From Oscillospiraceae bacterium (lineage in GTDB: Bacteria > Bacillota > Clostridia > Saccharofermentanales > Saccharofermentanaceae), in assembly GCA_902764825.1 (NCBI GenBank), contig CACWXL010000007.1:1-64000 (forward strand): DNA of 64,000 nt, given 5' to 3'. Below the pieces are notes generated by a model that was given only the letters and a program-made list of their open reading frames with translations, ran no database searches and had not been told where the DNA came from. This document shows, one piece after another, positions 24,818 through 34,531 of this stretch (position 1 is its first letter; each line of letters opens with the position of its first letter). The position numbers were made by a program, and so were the translations under genes.

Positions 24818-27508
24818 TTAACCGTTAACCTGTGAAGCCAGGACTTCTTCAGCCTTTGCGAGAGCGTCAGCAAGCTTGGATACGTCCTTGCCGCCTGCCT
24901 GAGCCATGTCGGGACGTCCGCCGCCGCCACCGCCTGCGACCTTTGCAGCTTCCTTGATGATGTTGCCGCAGTGAGCACCCTTCTCATTAGCAGACTTGGT
25001 AGCCATAGCTGTGAAAAGGAGCTTGTCGCCGCCGTTAGCTGCGAGGAATACGACACCGCAGTCGAGCTTGTCACGGATCTTGTCTGCCGTGTCTCTCAAT
25101 GCTGCCGCATCAGCTGCATCGCAGGAAGCGATGACTGCCTTGACGCCGCCGATATCCTTTGCGCCGGATACTGCGCTGTCAGCGAAAGAACCTGCCTTAG
25201 CCTTCTCGATCTCGGAAAGTTCCTTTTCGAGAGACTTAACTTCTGCGTGAAGAGCATCGATCCTCTCTACGATCTTATCCTTGGGAGTCTTAAGAGCAGA
25301 AGCTGCCTCATCGATGAGGTTCCTGTCTGCCTTGTTCATCTCATAGCACTTTGTACCTGTTACGGCTTCGATCCTTCTGATGCCTGCTGCGATACCCGAT
25401 TCGGAAACGATCCTGAACTGGCCGATCTGTGCGCTGTTTGTAAGGTGCGTACCGCCACAGAACTCGAGATCGAACGGATTCTCAAATCCGCCTACTGCAA
25501 CGACTCTTACGACTGCGCCGTACTTCTCGCCGAAGATAGCCGTAGCGCCGAGCTTCTTTGCTTCTTCGATCGCAAGTACCTTTGTCTCAACAGGGAGAGC
25601 CTGAAGGACAACATCGTTTACCATTTCCTCGACCTTAGCGATCTCTTCTGCAGTCATGGCCTGTGAGTTGTTGAAGTCGAATCTCAGACGGTCATTGCCT
25701 ACATAAGAACCTGCCTGCTCAACATGATCACCCAAGACCTTCTGAAGAGCTGAGAGCAGGATATGTGTAGCCGTATGGTTTCTTGCGATCGCAAGTCTGT
25801 TCTTCTTATCAACTTCGATGCTTACTGTCTCACCTGTGGATACTGTACCCTTAGTAACCTTAAGAGTATGGAGATACTTGCCCTGGGCATCCTTATCTAC
25901 AGAGATTACCTCTGCTTCAAAGCCGTCAGTGAAGATCTTACCTTCATCGTGGATCTGACCGCCCATCGTAGCGTAAAGGACTGTCTTGTCCGTTACCACG
26001 ATGATGTCATCGCCTTCTTCGGCACTGTCAACGACATTGAGCTTGCCGTCATCGTCAGACTTAAGAATGTAGATGACCTTTGCATCACACTTAAGGTCAT
26101 CGTAACCGTCGTATTCTGTGGCATTGGAATCCTTGGCTACTTCATCAGGGATCTCGTTTACTGAAAGTGCAAGATCACCCTTTGCCTTTGTTGCAGCTCT
26201 TGCTGTCTCCTTCTGCTTTTCCATTGCAGCCTTGAAGCCTTCCTCATCGACCTTAAGGCCTTCCTCGGAAGCCATCTCGACAGTGAGTTCTATAGGGAAT
26301 CCGAATGTATCGTAAAGATAGAATGCAGAATCGCCGTCGATAGCAGAAGAACCTGCTGCCTTCTTGTCATCTAATATCTTCTTGAACTCCTTGATGCCGT
26401 TCTCAAGCGTGCTCTCGAATCTTGCGATCTCCTTGTCGAGCTCGTTCAAGATGAACTCACGGTTCTTTGTAAGGAGCGGATAGCTGTCATCGTATACCTT
26501 GTCGATATAGATCTTTGCAAGACCCAGGATCTGCTCTGTTGAAAGACCGAGTGTCCTTGCATGTCTTACGGCACGTCTGATGAGACGTCTTAATACGTAG
26601 CCTGCGCCTGCATTTGAAGGAACGAGCTTGGCAGCGTCGCCGATCAGCATAACGCTTGTACGGATATGGTCAGCCAATACTCTCATTGACTTGGTGAGCT
26701 TCTCGTCTGAATCGTACTTAACACCGGATGCGTTCTCAATGAAAGCTATAGCATCTGTAAAAAGGTCTGTCTTATAAACGTCCTTTGTTCCGTTAAGGAA
26801 AGCAAGGATCCTCTCAAGGCCCCAGCCTGTATCAACATTCTTCTGCTTGAGAGGTGTGAGATGGCCGTCCTGATGCTTCTCATACTGCATGAAAACGTCG
26901 TTGCCGATCTCTGTATACTTGCCGCAGGAGCATCCCGGACCGCAGTTCGGGCCGCAGTCAGGAACGTCAGCGATATAGAACATCTCGCTGTCCGGACCGC
27001 AGGGGCCGTACTCCAATCCCCACCAGTTATCGTCTGCACCGAGATAGTAGATGTTCTCGGGCTTGAATCCGGAAGCGATCCTGAAGCCTGCACCTTCTTC
27101 GTCTCTCGGCGCGTTCTCATCGCCTGCGAAAACCGTAGCTGCAAGGTGATCCCTGTCGAAACCGAATACACCGGTAAGGAGTTCATAACTCCACTTGCAT
27201 CTTTCTTCCTTGAAGTAGTCACCAAGGCTCCAGCTGCCCATCATCTCAAAGAATGTAACGTGGCTCCTGTCACCTACTGAATCGATATCGTTTGTACGGA
27301 CACATCCCTGTACATTGCAAAGCCTTGTTCCCAAGGGGTGCTTCTCGCCGAGAAGATAAGGCATCAGGGGCTGCATGCCGGCTACGTTGAACAAAACGCC
27401 TGTTGAACCGTCAGATACCAGTGAAACGGCACCTACGTCAACGTGACCTCTCTCTATATAAAATTCCTTCCAGGTCTTTCTGAGCTCTTTTGAAGTGAAC
27501 TGTCTCAT
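24818..27508 (-). CDS. alaS: Alanyl-tRNA synthetase
   Basis: The 896-residue class II synthetase charges tRNA-Ala. The catalytic core with KELRKTWKEFYIERGH and FNVAGMQPLMPYLLG is N-terminal. The editing domain has HTATH and CGGTHL, and the C-terminal DHHA1 domain contains GGGGGGRPDMAQAGG. It has a CxxxCxxxCxC cysteine cluster insert around residues 180-195 (DCGPNCGPGCSCGKY), possibly a zinc site, which is unusual. Only 75 bases separate it from the upstream gene and no T-box leader is visible. Confidence 0.97.
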   Translation of the reverse strand: MRQFTSKELRKTWKEFYIERGHVDVGAVSLVSDGSTGVLFNVAGMQPLMPYLLGEKHPLGTRLCNVQGCVRTNDIDSVGDRSHVTFFEMMGSWSLGDYFKEERCKWSYELLTGVFGFDRDHLAATVFAGDENAPRDEEGAGFRIASGFKPENIYYLGADDNWWGLEYGPCGPDSEMFYIADVPDCGPNCGPGCSCGKYTEIGNDVFMQYEKHQDGHLTPLKQKNVDTGWGLERILAFLNGTKDVYKTDLFTDAIAFIENASGVKYDSDEKLTKSMRVLADHIRTSVMLIGDAAKLVPSNAGAGYVLRRLIRRAVRHARTLGLSTEQILGLAKIYIDKVYDDSYPLLTKNREFILNELDKEIARFESTLENGIKEFKKILDDKKAAGSSAIDGDSAFYLYDTFGFPIELTVEMASEEGLKVDEEGFKAAMEKQKETARAATKAKGDLALSVNEIPDEVAKDSNATEYDGYDDLKCDAKVIYILKSDDDGKLNVVDSAEEGDDIIVVTDKTVLYATMGGQIHDEGKIFTDGFEAEVISVDKDAQGKYLHTLKVTKGTVSTGETVSIEVDKKNRLAIARNHTATHILLSALQKVLGDHVEQAGSYVGNDRLRFDFNNSQAMTAEEIAKVEEMVNDVVLQALPVETKVLAIEEAKKLGATAIFGEKYGAVVRVVAVGGFENPFDLEFCGGTHLTNSAQIGQFRIVSESGIAAGIRRIEAVTGTKCYEMNKADRNLIDEAASALKTPKDKIVERIDALHAEVKSLEKELSEIEKAKAGSFADSAVSGAKDIGGVKAVIASCDAADAAALRDTADKIRDKLDCGVVFLAANGGDKLLFTAMATKSANEKGAHCGNIIKEAAKVAGGGGGGRPDMAQAGGKDVSKLADALAKAEEVLASQVNG

Positions 27509-27583
27509 CGGGTGCTACTCCTTAATAATAATAAAACTTAGAAATTATAAATCGTTTGATTTCTCTTTGCAATCAGGATCAGA

Positions 27584-28678
27584 TCAGAGCTTTGCAAGTT
27601 TTGCCGCCCGGGCAGCCTTCCTTATATATTCACCGTATTCTTTGCAGATCTCTTCGTTGTCGATCTCGATATTTACGCCTTCGAATGTCGAGAGCTCGAA
27701 AAGGTCCGTGTAGAGCGTCGGTGCAAGGCCTGTCGTTACGCTTATCTTCAGTATTCCCTTGTCGAGCTTGGTGTCATCGGCGATCCTGACCTTGTCGCTT
27801 ACCTTGGAACTGAACGCTCCATAGGCCTTCAGCACGTCCTTTCTGGTCTTGCCGTTTATCGTTATCCCGAGCCGGATCATCCTGCTGCTCGAGAAAGCCG
27901 ACAGCGAGTTGTTGATGAAGTCCTTAAGCTCCTGATTCCTCATTCTCTCATTCTTGTAATCGACATAAAGATGCTTGTCATCGAGCACGGAGATAGAAGC
28001 TATGCGGTCTACCCTGTAACGCCTTAAAGCCTTCGAGAGAGTATGGTCCCTCTCAAGTCCCTTGGACTCCTCGTTGTCGATCGCAATAAGGTAATAGCAG
28101 TTGTTCTCCCAGTCAAGCGCCATGGGAGATACTATCTTGTCAGTCTTCTCGGTCAGGCTTTTCCCGAGCATGTAACCGTATGAGATCTTTAAAGCGCGGC
28201 TCTCCTCGATCCCGCTCCTGATGTTGTTTAAGAGGAGAATGCTCTTCCTGTCCATCTTCTCGTAGTGAGGATAAAGAGCCCTGTTCTGATAGCCTTCAGG
28301 GAAATATGTCGGGAACATCTTGATGATCTTCTCGCAAAGATCCGAATCGACGAAAGTCGTCGTGCTGATCGCATCCACGATGAGCCTTGCCTCATCGATA
28401 AGGATCTCGTCCTTAAGCTCGGATCTCCTGTATTTCTTGCCTTCCGTATAGATCCAGTCACTGTCATTTGTCTGTCCGGATTTCTGCACATATTCGTTGA
28501 TCTTGCTGATGTCAGCATAGATGGATTTGCGCTCAAAAGTAGTGCCCGTATTCTCTTCGAGATATGAGATCAGTTCGCTTACGGACACGGCTTCCTTACC
28601 GCCTTCGGCACTGACCTGATTCTTGAAATAATCGTATATGAACAAGATCTTGAGTTTAGATAATTCACTGTTTGCCAT
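27584..28678 (-). CDS. WYL-domain transcriptional regulator
   Basis: The 364-residue protein has an N-terminal helix-turn-helix (KILFIYDYFK ... VSELISYLEENTGTTFERKSIYADISKI), a WYL-type middle domain (about residues 140-240, YGYMLGKSLTEKTDKIVSPMALDWENNCYYLIAID) and a C-terminal WCX-like extension. WYL regulators often sense small ligands or nucleic acids; the ligand here is unknown. It sits alone between alaS and a divergent operon, which it might regulate. Confidence 0.82.
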   Translation of the reverse strand: MANSELSKLKILFIYDYFKNQVSAEGGKEAVSVSELISYLEENTGTTFERKSIYADISKINEYVQKSGQTNDSDWIYTEGKKYRRSELKDEILIDEARLIVDAISTTTFVDSDLCEKIIKMFPTYFPEGYQNRALYPHYEKMDRKSILLLNNIRSGIEESRALKISYGYMLGKSLTEKTDKIVSPMALDWENNCYYLIAIDNEESKGLERDHTLSKALRRYRVDRIASISVLDDKHLYVDYKNERMRNQELKDFINNSLSAFSSSRMIRLGITINGKTRKDVLKAYGAFSSKVSDKVRIADDTKLDKGILKISVTTGLAPTLYTDLFELSTFEGVNIEIDNEEICKEYGEYIRKAARAAKLAKL

Positions 28679-28886
28679 AAGTCTCGCCTCCGGAAGTTTT
28701 CAGATGAAATAATAGTACCATTATATGTACTTTGGGTTAAGTGCATCACGGATTTGTTTACAGGTGCTTTAAGTCTTTGCACGCAGAAGCGCCAATAACA
28801 CTTAAAAAACACTCATTTTATCCCCAAAACAGCCCCTGACCGTGATAGAATGTTAAGACTTTTATTGTTTAGAGGGTGTATATAAA

Positions 28887-30149
28887 GTGAGAACTATCAA
28901 AGATCTCGGCTTTGCGGTGCCGGATATCCTTATTCCGCAACAGGGAACAGACTTCAAGAAATGGGCAGTAATCGCCTGCGATCAATATACTTCGGAACCT
29001 GAATACTGGGAGAGCTGCGAGAAAGAGGTAGGAGATGCTCCTTCCACATTGAATCTCGTTCTTCCCGAAGTTTATCTCGGAACGGACAAAGAGACCGTAA
29101 AGCTCGGTTCCATTGCACAAACAGCAAGAAAATACCTTGATGAAGGCATTCTTACAAGCCTCGGCACAGGCTTCATCCTGGTAGACAGAGCTACTGAGCT
29201 CCATCCTTCGAGAAAGGGCCTCATGGCTGCAATAGACCTTGAAGGCTACAGCTTCGAACCCGGCAACAAGAACATATGCAGGGCAACCGAAGGAACGGTC
29301 CTCTCCAGGATCCCTCCGAGAGTAAGGATCAGGGCTAATTCGCCTCTGGAACTTCCGCACATCATGATCCTCATAGATGATCCTGAGGGCTTAACGATCG
29401 AGAAGGCTTTCAGCATGGCAGCAGAAGAAGGCTTGAAGCCTTTATATGACACTGACCTCATGCTCGGTTCAGGCCACATCTCAGGGACATTCATTCCTGA
29501 CGGCACTCCCATCGCAGAATCAATAACCGCAGGCCTTGCAAAGCTTAAGGCAGATAACTCCGACGGCCTGCTGTTCCTTGTCGGTGACGGCAACCACTCA
29601 CTGGCTTCCGCTAAAGCTCACTGGGAGAACATAAGAGAGACTCTTTCTGATGAAGAGAAGCTCTGCCACCCTGCAAGATATGCACTCGCAGAGATCGTAA
29701 ACATCCATGATAAGGGACTTGATTTCGAGCCCATCCACAGAGTCGTTTTCAATATTTCAGGTGAGGAATTCATCGCTAAGGCCAAGGAATATTTCAAGGA
29801 CAACGGCATCGTGCTTAACGGTTCCGACGAAGGGCTGCAGACATTCGTTGTCGTTACGGAAGGCGCTGAAGATGTCAAAGTATCTCTGGCAAATCCTCCC
29901 CACACCCTGGCCGTAGGTTCCGTTCAGATGATGATAGACAGCTTAGGTCTTGAGTGCGATTACATCCACGGCGAAGATTCCGTAAGAAAGCTTGCAACAT
30001 CAGGCAATACGGGAATCCTCGTACCCGCCATAAGCAAAGACACTTTCTTCGCTACAGTCGAGAAGGAAGGCGTATTCCCCAGAAAGACATTCTCTATGGG
30101 CGAAGCTTTTGAGAAGAGATTTTACCTTGAGGCAAAGAAGATCGAATAA
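28887..30149 (+). CDS. DUF1015 family protein
   Basis: The 420-residue protein matches the DUF1015/COG4198 family: FAVPDILIPQQGTDFKKWAVIACDQYTSEPEYW at the N-terminus, DGNHSLASAKAHW in the middle and a C-terminal Ala-rich part. Its activity is unknown. Translation starts at GTG 28887, behind AGAGGG. It leads a three-gene operon and its stop codon overlaps the next ATG (TAATG). Confidence 0.8.
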   Translation: MRTIKDLGFAVPDILIPQQGTDFKKWAVIACDQYTSEPEYWESCEKEVGDAPSTLNLVLPEVYLGTDKETVKLGSIAQTARKYLDEGILTSLGTGFILVDRATELHPSRKGLMAAIDLEGYSFEPGNKNICRATEGTVLSRIPPRVRIRANSPLELPHIMILIDDPEGLTIEKAFSMAAEEGLKPLYDTDLMLGSGHISGTFIPDGTPIAESITAGLAKLKADNSDGLLFLVGDGNHSLASAKAHWENIRETLSDEEKLCHPARYALAEIVNIHDKGLDFEPIHRVVFNISGEEFIAKAKEYFKDNGIVLNGSDEGLQTFVVVTEGAEDVKVSLANPPHTLAVGSVQMMIDSLGLECDYIHGEDSVRKLATSGNTGILVPAISKDTFFATVEKEGVFPRKTFSMGEAFEKRFYLEAKKIE

Positions 30150-31300
30150 TGGATCCTGAGAACGAATCGTTAAATGAGAAGAAAACAGTCTGCATCATAG
30201 GATCCGGTCTGTCGGGCCTTACCTGCGGAATGAAGCTTGCCAAGGCAGGCTTCAATGTTACTGTCGTTGAGGAGCTTGCTTCTCCCGGCGGTCTTCTTGC
30301 TTATACCAGGATCGGAAGAGAGTATTTGGAACTCCTCCCCCACCATTTGAGAAAGAGCGACAAGGCTTTGCTCGCGCTCTCGAAAGAGATGGGCGTTGAC
30401 GACAAGATCTCCTGGTTCGATTCGGCTTGGTCCGGCAAAGCATCCCACCGCAAGGTCGGTTACTATGAGGGCGGTTTTGCATGCCTCATTTCAAGCCTCA
30501 TGCAGGCCATAACGGATAACGGAGGAAAGATCTGCTATTCGACTACTGTGGCAGAGATCGCAAGGCTCGGCAACGGCATGTACAGAACGAGCTGCATCCT
30601 TTCGAACTCCACAAGGGTCGTTATCGACACCGCTTATGTTGTTTTCACGGGCTCTTGCAGAACATTCGTAAACGTAAGCCACGGACTTCCTATCCCGCTT
30701 GATGTCAGGGATATCCTTATGAACGTCACATACAGTGCGAAGATCACTGCCATGATGGTAATGAAGCATGAGGTATCCCAGATGTTCTATCAGGTACCGC
30801 CTGCTGATTCAGGGCTTCCTTTCAAGGCAATAATCAACCACACAAGCGCTTTCGGAGATCGCAGTTACGGCGGTTCTGTCGTATATCTCGTAGGTTCCTG
30901 CTCCATCACGGATGCACTCTGGATCGATTCCGATGCCGAGATCATGCTCAAGTATTTCGCAGGCCTGCGCAAGCTCTATCCGTCACTCCGTAAGTCCGAT
31001 GTCAAATCGTGGCGTCTTACCAAGACGAGATATGCGCTCACTACTCAGTATCCTGAGATCGATCTTACAAACCCCTGCGAGAATCTCTATGTATGCTCAA
31101 CGGGTCTTACTAAATATGCCACCAATGACACGCCCGAGAACCATATGGACTCGGTCGTAAGTCTCGCGGGAAAGATCAGTTCCGAGATAATCAGATCTTA
31201 TGAGGATTCCCTTTTAAGAAAGACTGAAGCAGCTCCCGTAACTGAACTCAATACCCAGGAAATAATAACAAAAGATTCATTTGAAGGAGTTCTGTCATGA
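30149..31300 (+). CDS. FAD-dependent oxidoreductase, phytoene desaturase/amine oxidase-like
   Basis: The 383-residue protein has the GSGLSG dinucleotide-binding motif at residues 18-23, an acidic strand end VTVVEELASPGG, and a C-terminal region (TKYATNDTPENHMD) consistent with an FAD cofactor site. It is close to the phytoene dehydrogenase/protoporphyrinogen oxidase superfamily. Substrate unknown. It overlaps both neighbours by one to four bases, so its product likely acts with the DUF1015 protein and the DUF2298 protein. Confidence 0.72.
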   Translation: MDPENESLNEKKTVCIIGSGLSGLTCGMKLAKAGFNVTVVEELASPGGLLAYTRIGREYLELLPHHLRKSDKALLALSKEMGVDDKISWFDSAWSGKASHRKVGYYEGGFACLISSLMQAITDNGGKICYSTTVAEIARLGNGMYRTSCILSNSTRVVIDTAYVVFTGSCRTFVNVSHGLPIPLDVRDILMNVTYSAKITAMMVMKHEVSQMFYQVPPADSGLPFKAIINHTSAFGDRSYGGSVVYLVGSCSITDALWIDSDAEIMLKYFAGLRKLYPSLRKSDVKSWRLTKTRYALTTQYPEIDLTNPCENLYVCSTGLTKYATNDTPENHMDSVVSLAGKISSEIIRSYEDSLLRKTEAAPVTELNTQEIITKDSFEGVLS

Positions 31301-33960
31301 GTAAGGTTTACGAGGATTCCAGATTCGGCCCTACATCACCTCTGCGTTATTTTCTGTTCTTATTACCATTTGCAATAGCAACGATGCTCGGTGTCTTCAC
31401 CATGAGGAGCAAGGATACGGCACCCTGCCTCTGGTGGGCTTTCTTCCTCCTGCTCATAGGCATCGTAACTTTGCCTCTCGCGACCAAACTCTGGGAGAAT
31501 TTCTCATCAGGAGGCTTTTTCCTGTCACAGGCAATGGGCCTTATTCTCACAAGCCTTGTATTGTGGACATTGATCCACATTAAGATATTCAGACTGAATG
31601 TCTTATGCATCTTCTTATCTGCACTCATAGTCGCTTTGTGCTGCTATATCCCTAAGACATTCAGGCAGTCACTCATCAAGAAACTGAACAGCGAAGGCTT
31701 CATCGAAGCTGCTGTGGTCGAAGAGACCGTTTTCCTCGTGATCTTTATCCTCATGTGCTATTTCAAGGGCTTCCTTCCTGACATCAACGGTCAGGAGAAG
31801 TTCATGGACTACGGCTTCATAATGTCGATGCTCAGGAACGACAAGCTTCCTGCAAACGACATGTGGCTTTCGGGAAAATCGATCAACTACTATTACTTCG
31901 GCCAGTATATCTGGGCAGTCGTGATCAAGGCTACGGGCGTTAAGACCGGCATCGGCTATAATCTCGCGATGTGCTCTGCTACGGCTATCCCGTTTGCTAT
32001 GAGCTTTTCCATCGGCAAGTTCCTTATCGAGGCTTCTTCAATGAAGGGCTTCATGGAGAACAAGATCGTCAAGTATGTTGCAGGTTTCTTTACAGGGTGC
32101 GCGGTCTCATTGTGGGGCAATTCACACTCTTTCTTCTACGATGAGAACAGCATCGGAAACGGACTTCTTACCACATTCAGCAATTGGGGCATCAACGTCG
32201 GCAGGACAGACGGATTCTTTTATCCTGACAGTACGAGATACATCGGATGGAACCCTGAGATCGAGATAAACGGAGGAGATCACACTATCCATGAATTCCC
32301 CTTCTATTCCTATCTCGTAGGCGACCTTCACGCTCATGTAATCTCGATGATGATAGTCCTTCTGATAACGGCGGTCCTCCTGTCACTCATAAGCTCAGTC
32401 AGACTCCCGTCAGCAGAAGAAGCAGGCATCGTTCCCGGGCTGGACAACTTAAGTTCTGAGCATTCGAGATTGGTTCCTGAAGTAAAGTCGTCCATAAGTC
32501 TCCATCTCGTTCTGTGCGCTGTTCTTTTAGGATGCGCCCAGATGACAAACTATTGGGACTTCCTTATCTATTTCATTTACTGTGCGATGGCCTTGCTGAT
32601 AGTAAATACGATCAAAACGCCTATATTCGCTAATCCCCTTGGCATAGTCGTATTCCTCGTAAACGTCGGCGGAATACTCCTGATATACCTTTCACAGGGA
32701 AGCAGCCCTCTTGCGCTCTACGCTCTTGAAGCACTGCTCATGGTAGCGGCATTCCTGTTCTGCGTCATCAATCCTTCGGCGCTTCCGAGGACATCTTTCC
32801 AGATGAGCTTCCTGTTCACTTTTGCCACGCTCACGGCGCTCTCGTTCAATCTGAACTTCGACATGATCTCCAATTCATTGGGCAAGGTCAAGAACCATTC
32901 GCCTTTGTATCAGCTCTACATCCTGTACGGTACACACGTTATAATCTGCGTCGTTTTCCTGATCATCGTTTTCGCAACCAAGAATTATATGCTCGTATCT
33001 TCAGCCAAGGCCAGGAAGATGAGCGGCAGTGCACCCGTGATCGGTGACGGCAGCTCTTATAACAACCCTGTCCAGGCTTTCTTTGCACAGCGCAACCTCA
33101 TAGACATCTTCGTATGCGGAATGACCGTAGTCGGCCTCATGATGATCATCGCACCTGAGATCTTCTATGTAAGAGACATCTATACATCAGGATATCTCCG
33201 TTCAAACACGATGTTTAAGTTCTGCTTTGCGGCATTCATTATCCTTTCCATTGCAATGATCTATTCTGTCGTAAGACTCATATGGTTCGTAAACAAGAAC
33301 GGTAAATATTCCAGCGCTTTGTTTGCCGTTGCGATAGTATTTGCACTCATGCTCTTCGTACCTGCCCATTACACGATGGCATCCCTGAAGCAGCGCTGCG
33401 GACAGGAGCTTAAGAAAGAGGACTACAAGAGCATCGACGGTACGGCGTACCTCAGTTACCATACCTCCAACCAGGTATCCGAGAATTATGGCGGAAATCT
33501 CATGTCTTATAAGTACTGCATTGACTGGTTCAATTCTGAGGTCAAGGGCGATCCCGTCATCTGCGAAGCTTACGGAGACAGCTACACTGACAGCTGCATT
33601 ATCTCGGCTTACACAGGTCTTCCCACGGTCTTCGGATGGCAGACACATGAGTGGCTCTGGAGATTCCACGGAATCGTTGACGAGGAAAAGGATCTTCTGG
33701 TATCAGACCCTGACAATGACGTATTTAAGATCTACATAGATCCCAGACATGCTGATGTTAATACAATCTACTTCAGCGAGTCACCGGAAGAAGTTCAGTC
33801 CGTGATCGACAAGTATCAGATCCAATATATCGTTGTCGGTGATATGGAGCGTTTCAAGTTCGGTTACGACAATACCTATGTCATTTCACAGCTGGGCACA
33901 CCGGTCTTCAATTATGACACGCTCACGGTCTATAAGGTAACACCTTCTCCTGTTGCCTGA
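31297..33960 (+). CDS. DUF2298 family polytopic membrane protein
   Basis: The 887-residue protein has about 17-20 TM segments. The family landmark is present: INYYYFGQYIWAVVIK, then DSTRYIGWNPEIEINGGDHTIHEFPFYSYLVGDLHAHVISM, characteristic of DUF2298 (Chlor_Arch_YYY), with a C-terminal soluble domain (about residues 715-887) holding GLPTVFGWQTHEWLWR. Related proteins are suspected GT-C glycosyltransferases of the envelope, though activity is unproven. It ends two bases from the converging gene. Confidence 0.82.
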   Translation: MSKVYEDSRFGPTSPLRYFLFLLPFAIATMLGVFTMRSKDTAPCLWWAFFLLLIGIVTLPLATKLWENFSSGGFFLSQAMGLILTSLVLWTLIHIKIFRLNVLCIFLSALIVALCCYIPKTFRQSLIKKLNSEGFIEAAVVEETVFLVIFILMCYFKGFLPDINGQEKFMDYGFIMSMLRNDKLPANDMWLSGKSINYYYFGQYIWAVVIKATGVKTGIGYNLAMCSATAIPFAMSFSIGKFLIEASSMKGFMENKIVKYVAGFFTGCAVSLWGNSHSFFYDENSIGNGLLTTFSNWGINVGRTDGFFYPDSTRYIGWNPEIEINGGDHTIHEFPFYSYLVGDLHAHVISMMIVLLITAVLLSLISSVRLPSAEEAGIVPGLDNLSSEHSRLVPEVKSSISLHLVLCAVLLGCAQMTNYWDFLIYFIYCAMALLIVNTIKTPIFANPLGIVVFLVNVGGILLIYLSQGSSPLALYALEALLMVAAFLFCVINPSALPRTSFQMSFLFTFATLTALSFNLNFDMISNSLGKVKNHSPLYQLYILYGTHVIICVVFLIIVFATKNYMLVSSAKARKMSGSAPVIGDGSSYNNPVQAFFAQRNLIDIFVCGMTVVGLMMIIAPEIFYVRDIYTSGYLRSNTMFKFCFAAFIILSIAMIYSVVRLIWFVNKNGKYSSALFAVAIVFALMLFVPAHYTMASLKQRCGQELKKEDYKSIDGTAYLSYHTSNQVSENYGGNLMSYKYCIDWFNSEVKGDPVICEAYGDSYTDSCIISAYTGLPTVFGWQTHEWLWRFHGIVDEEKDLLVSDPDNDVFKIYIDPRHADVNTIYFSESPEEVQSVIDKYQIQYIVVGDMERFKFGYDNTYVISQLGTPVFNYDTLTVYKVTPSPVA

Positions 33961-33962
33961 TC

Positions 33963-34526
33963 TTATACTTCAGGGAGTTCTTCTTCAGGATCGATCCTTA
34001 TTACAGAGGGCTTCGTGCCCTCTCCTTCATCATAGGTCAATTCTCCGCACACGAGAGCTATGGGACACTTTATCCTGCTCCCGTATTTGCCGTCTCCTGC
34101 AAGAGGGTGCTTCCTCGAACTGAACTGAGTCCTTATCTGGTGAGTGCGTCCCGTATCAAGCGTCACGGTCACGTAGGACAGATCCTTTTCTTCGTTATAA
34201 GACAGGACCTTATAGCTTAATCTTGCTTCCTTTACGCCCTTACGCATGCGCTTAACGGGGAAAGTCCTGTTGGATCTCGAGTCGTGGAACAGAAGGTCTT
34301 CCATAACGCCTTCCTCAGCTTCCATCCTGCCCTGACATACGAGAAAATAACGCTTGCCGGTTATCCTTATCCTCTTGCCCGAATCTGCTGCTGCGATTAT
34401 TCCCGGAACGGGAACATCAAGTCTTGAGAGGCATGACATGCCGGAAGGAGCGATCTTCTCGCTGTCTTCCCCTCTTTTCTTATAAAGGATCTGATATCCT
34501 TTTCCCTCTGATAATATTCTGGTCAT
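33963..34526 (-). CDS. Short RluA-type pseudouridine synthase
   Basis: The 187-residue protein is smaller than usual RluA enzymes (about 220-300). The catalytic Asp is probably Asp37 in SCLSRLDVPVPG, the equivalent of HRLDxxTSG, and GRTHQIRTQFSSRKHPLAGDGKYG is near the C-terminal half. It would isomerise uridines in rRNA or tRNA; the target is unknown. The N-terminal strand region is shortened. It lies five bases from the GH32-like gene. Confidence 0.75.
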   Translation of the reverse strand: MTRILSEGKGYQILYKKRGEDSEKIAPSGMSCLSRLDVPVPGIIAAADSGKRIRITGKRYFLVCQGRMEAEEGVMEDLLFHDSRSNRTFPVKRMRKGVKEARLSYKVLSYNEEKDLSYVTVTLDTGRTHQIRTQFSSRKHPLAGDGKYGSRIKCPIALVCGELTYDEGEGTKPSVIRIDPEEELPEV

Positions 34527-34531
34527 AACGG

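Noticed and set aside
24971..25666. Long plus-strand frame opposite alaS
   Set aside because: Mirror-frame artefact of alaS codon bias; the alaS product is complete and has clear motifs.
27509..27583. Possible T-box leader of alaS
   Set aside because: Only 75 bases separate alaS from the upstream gene and no T-box sequence or terminator-antiterminator is seen.
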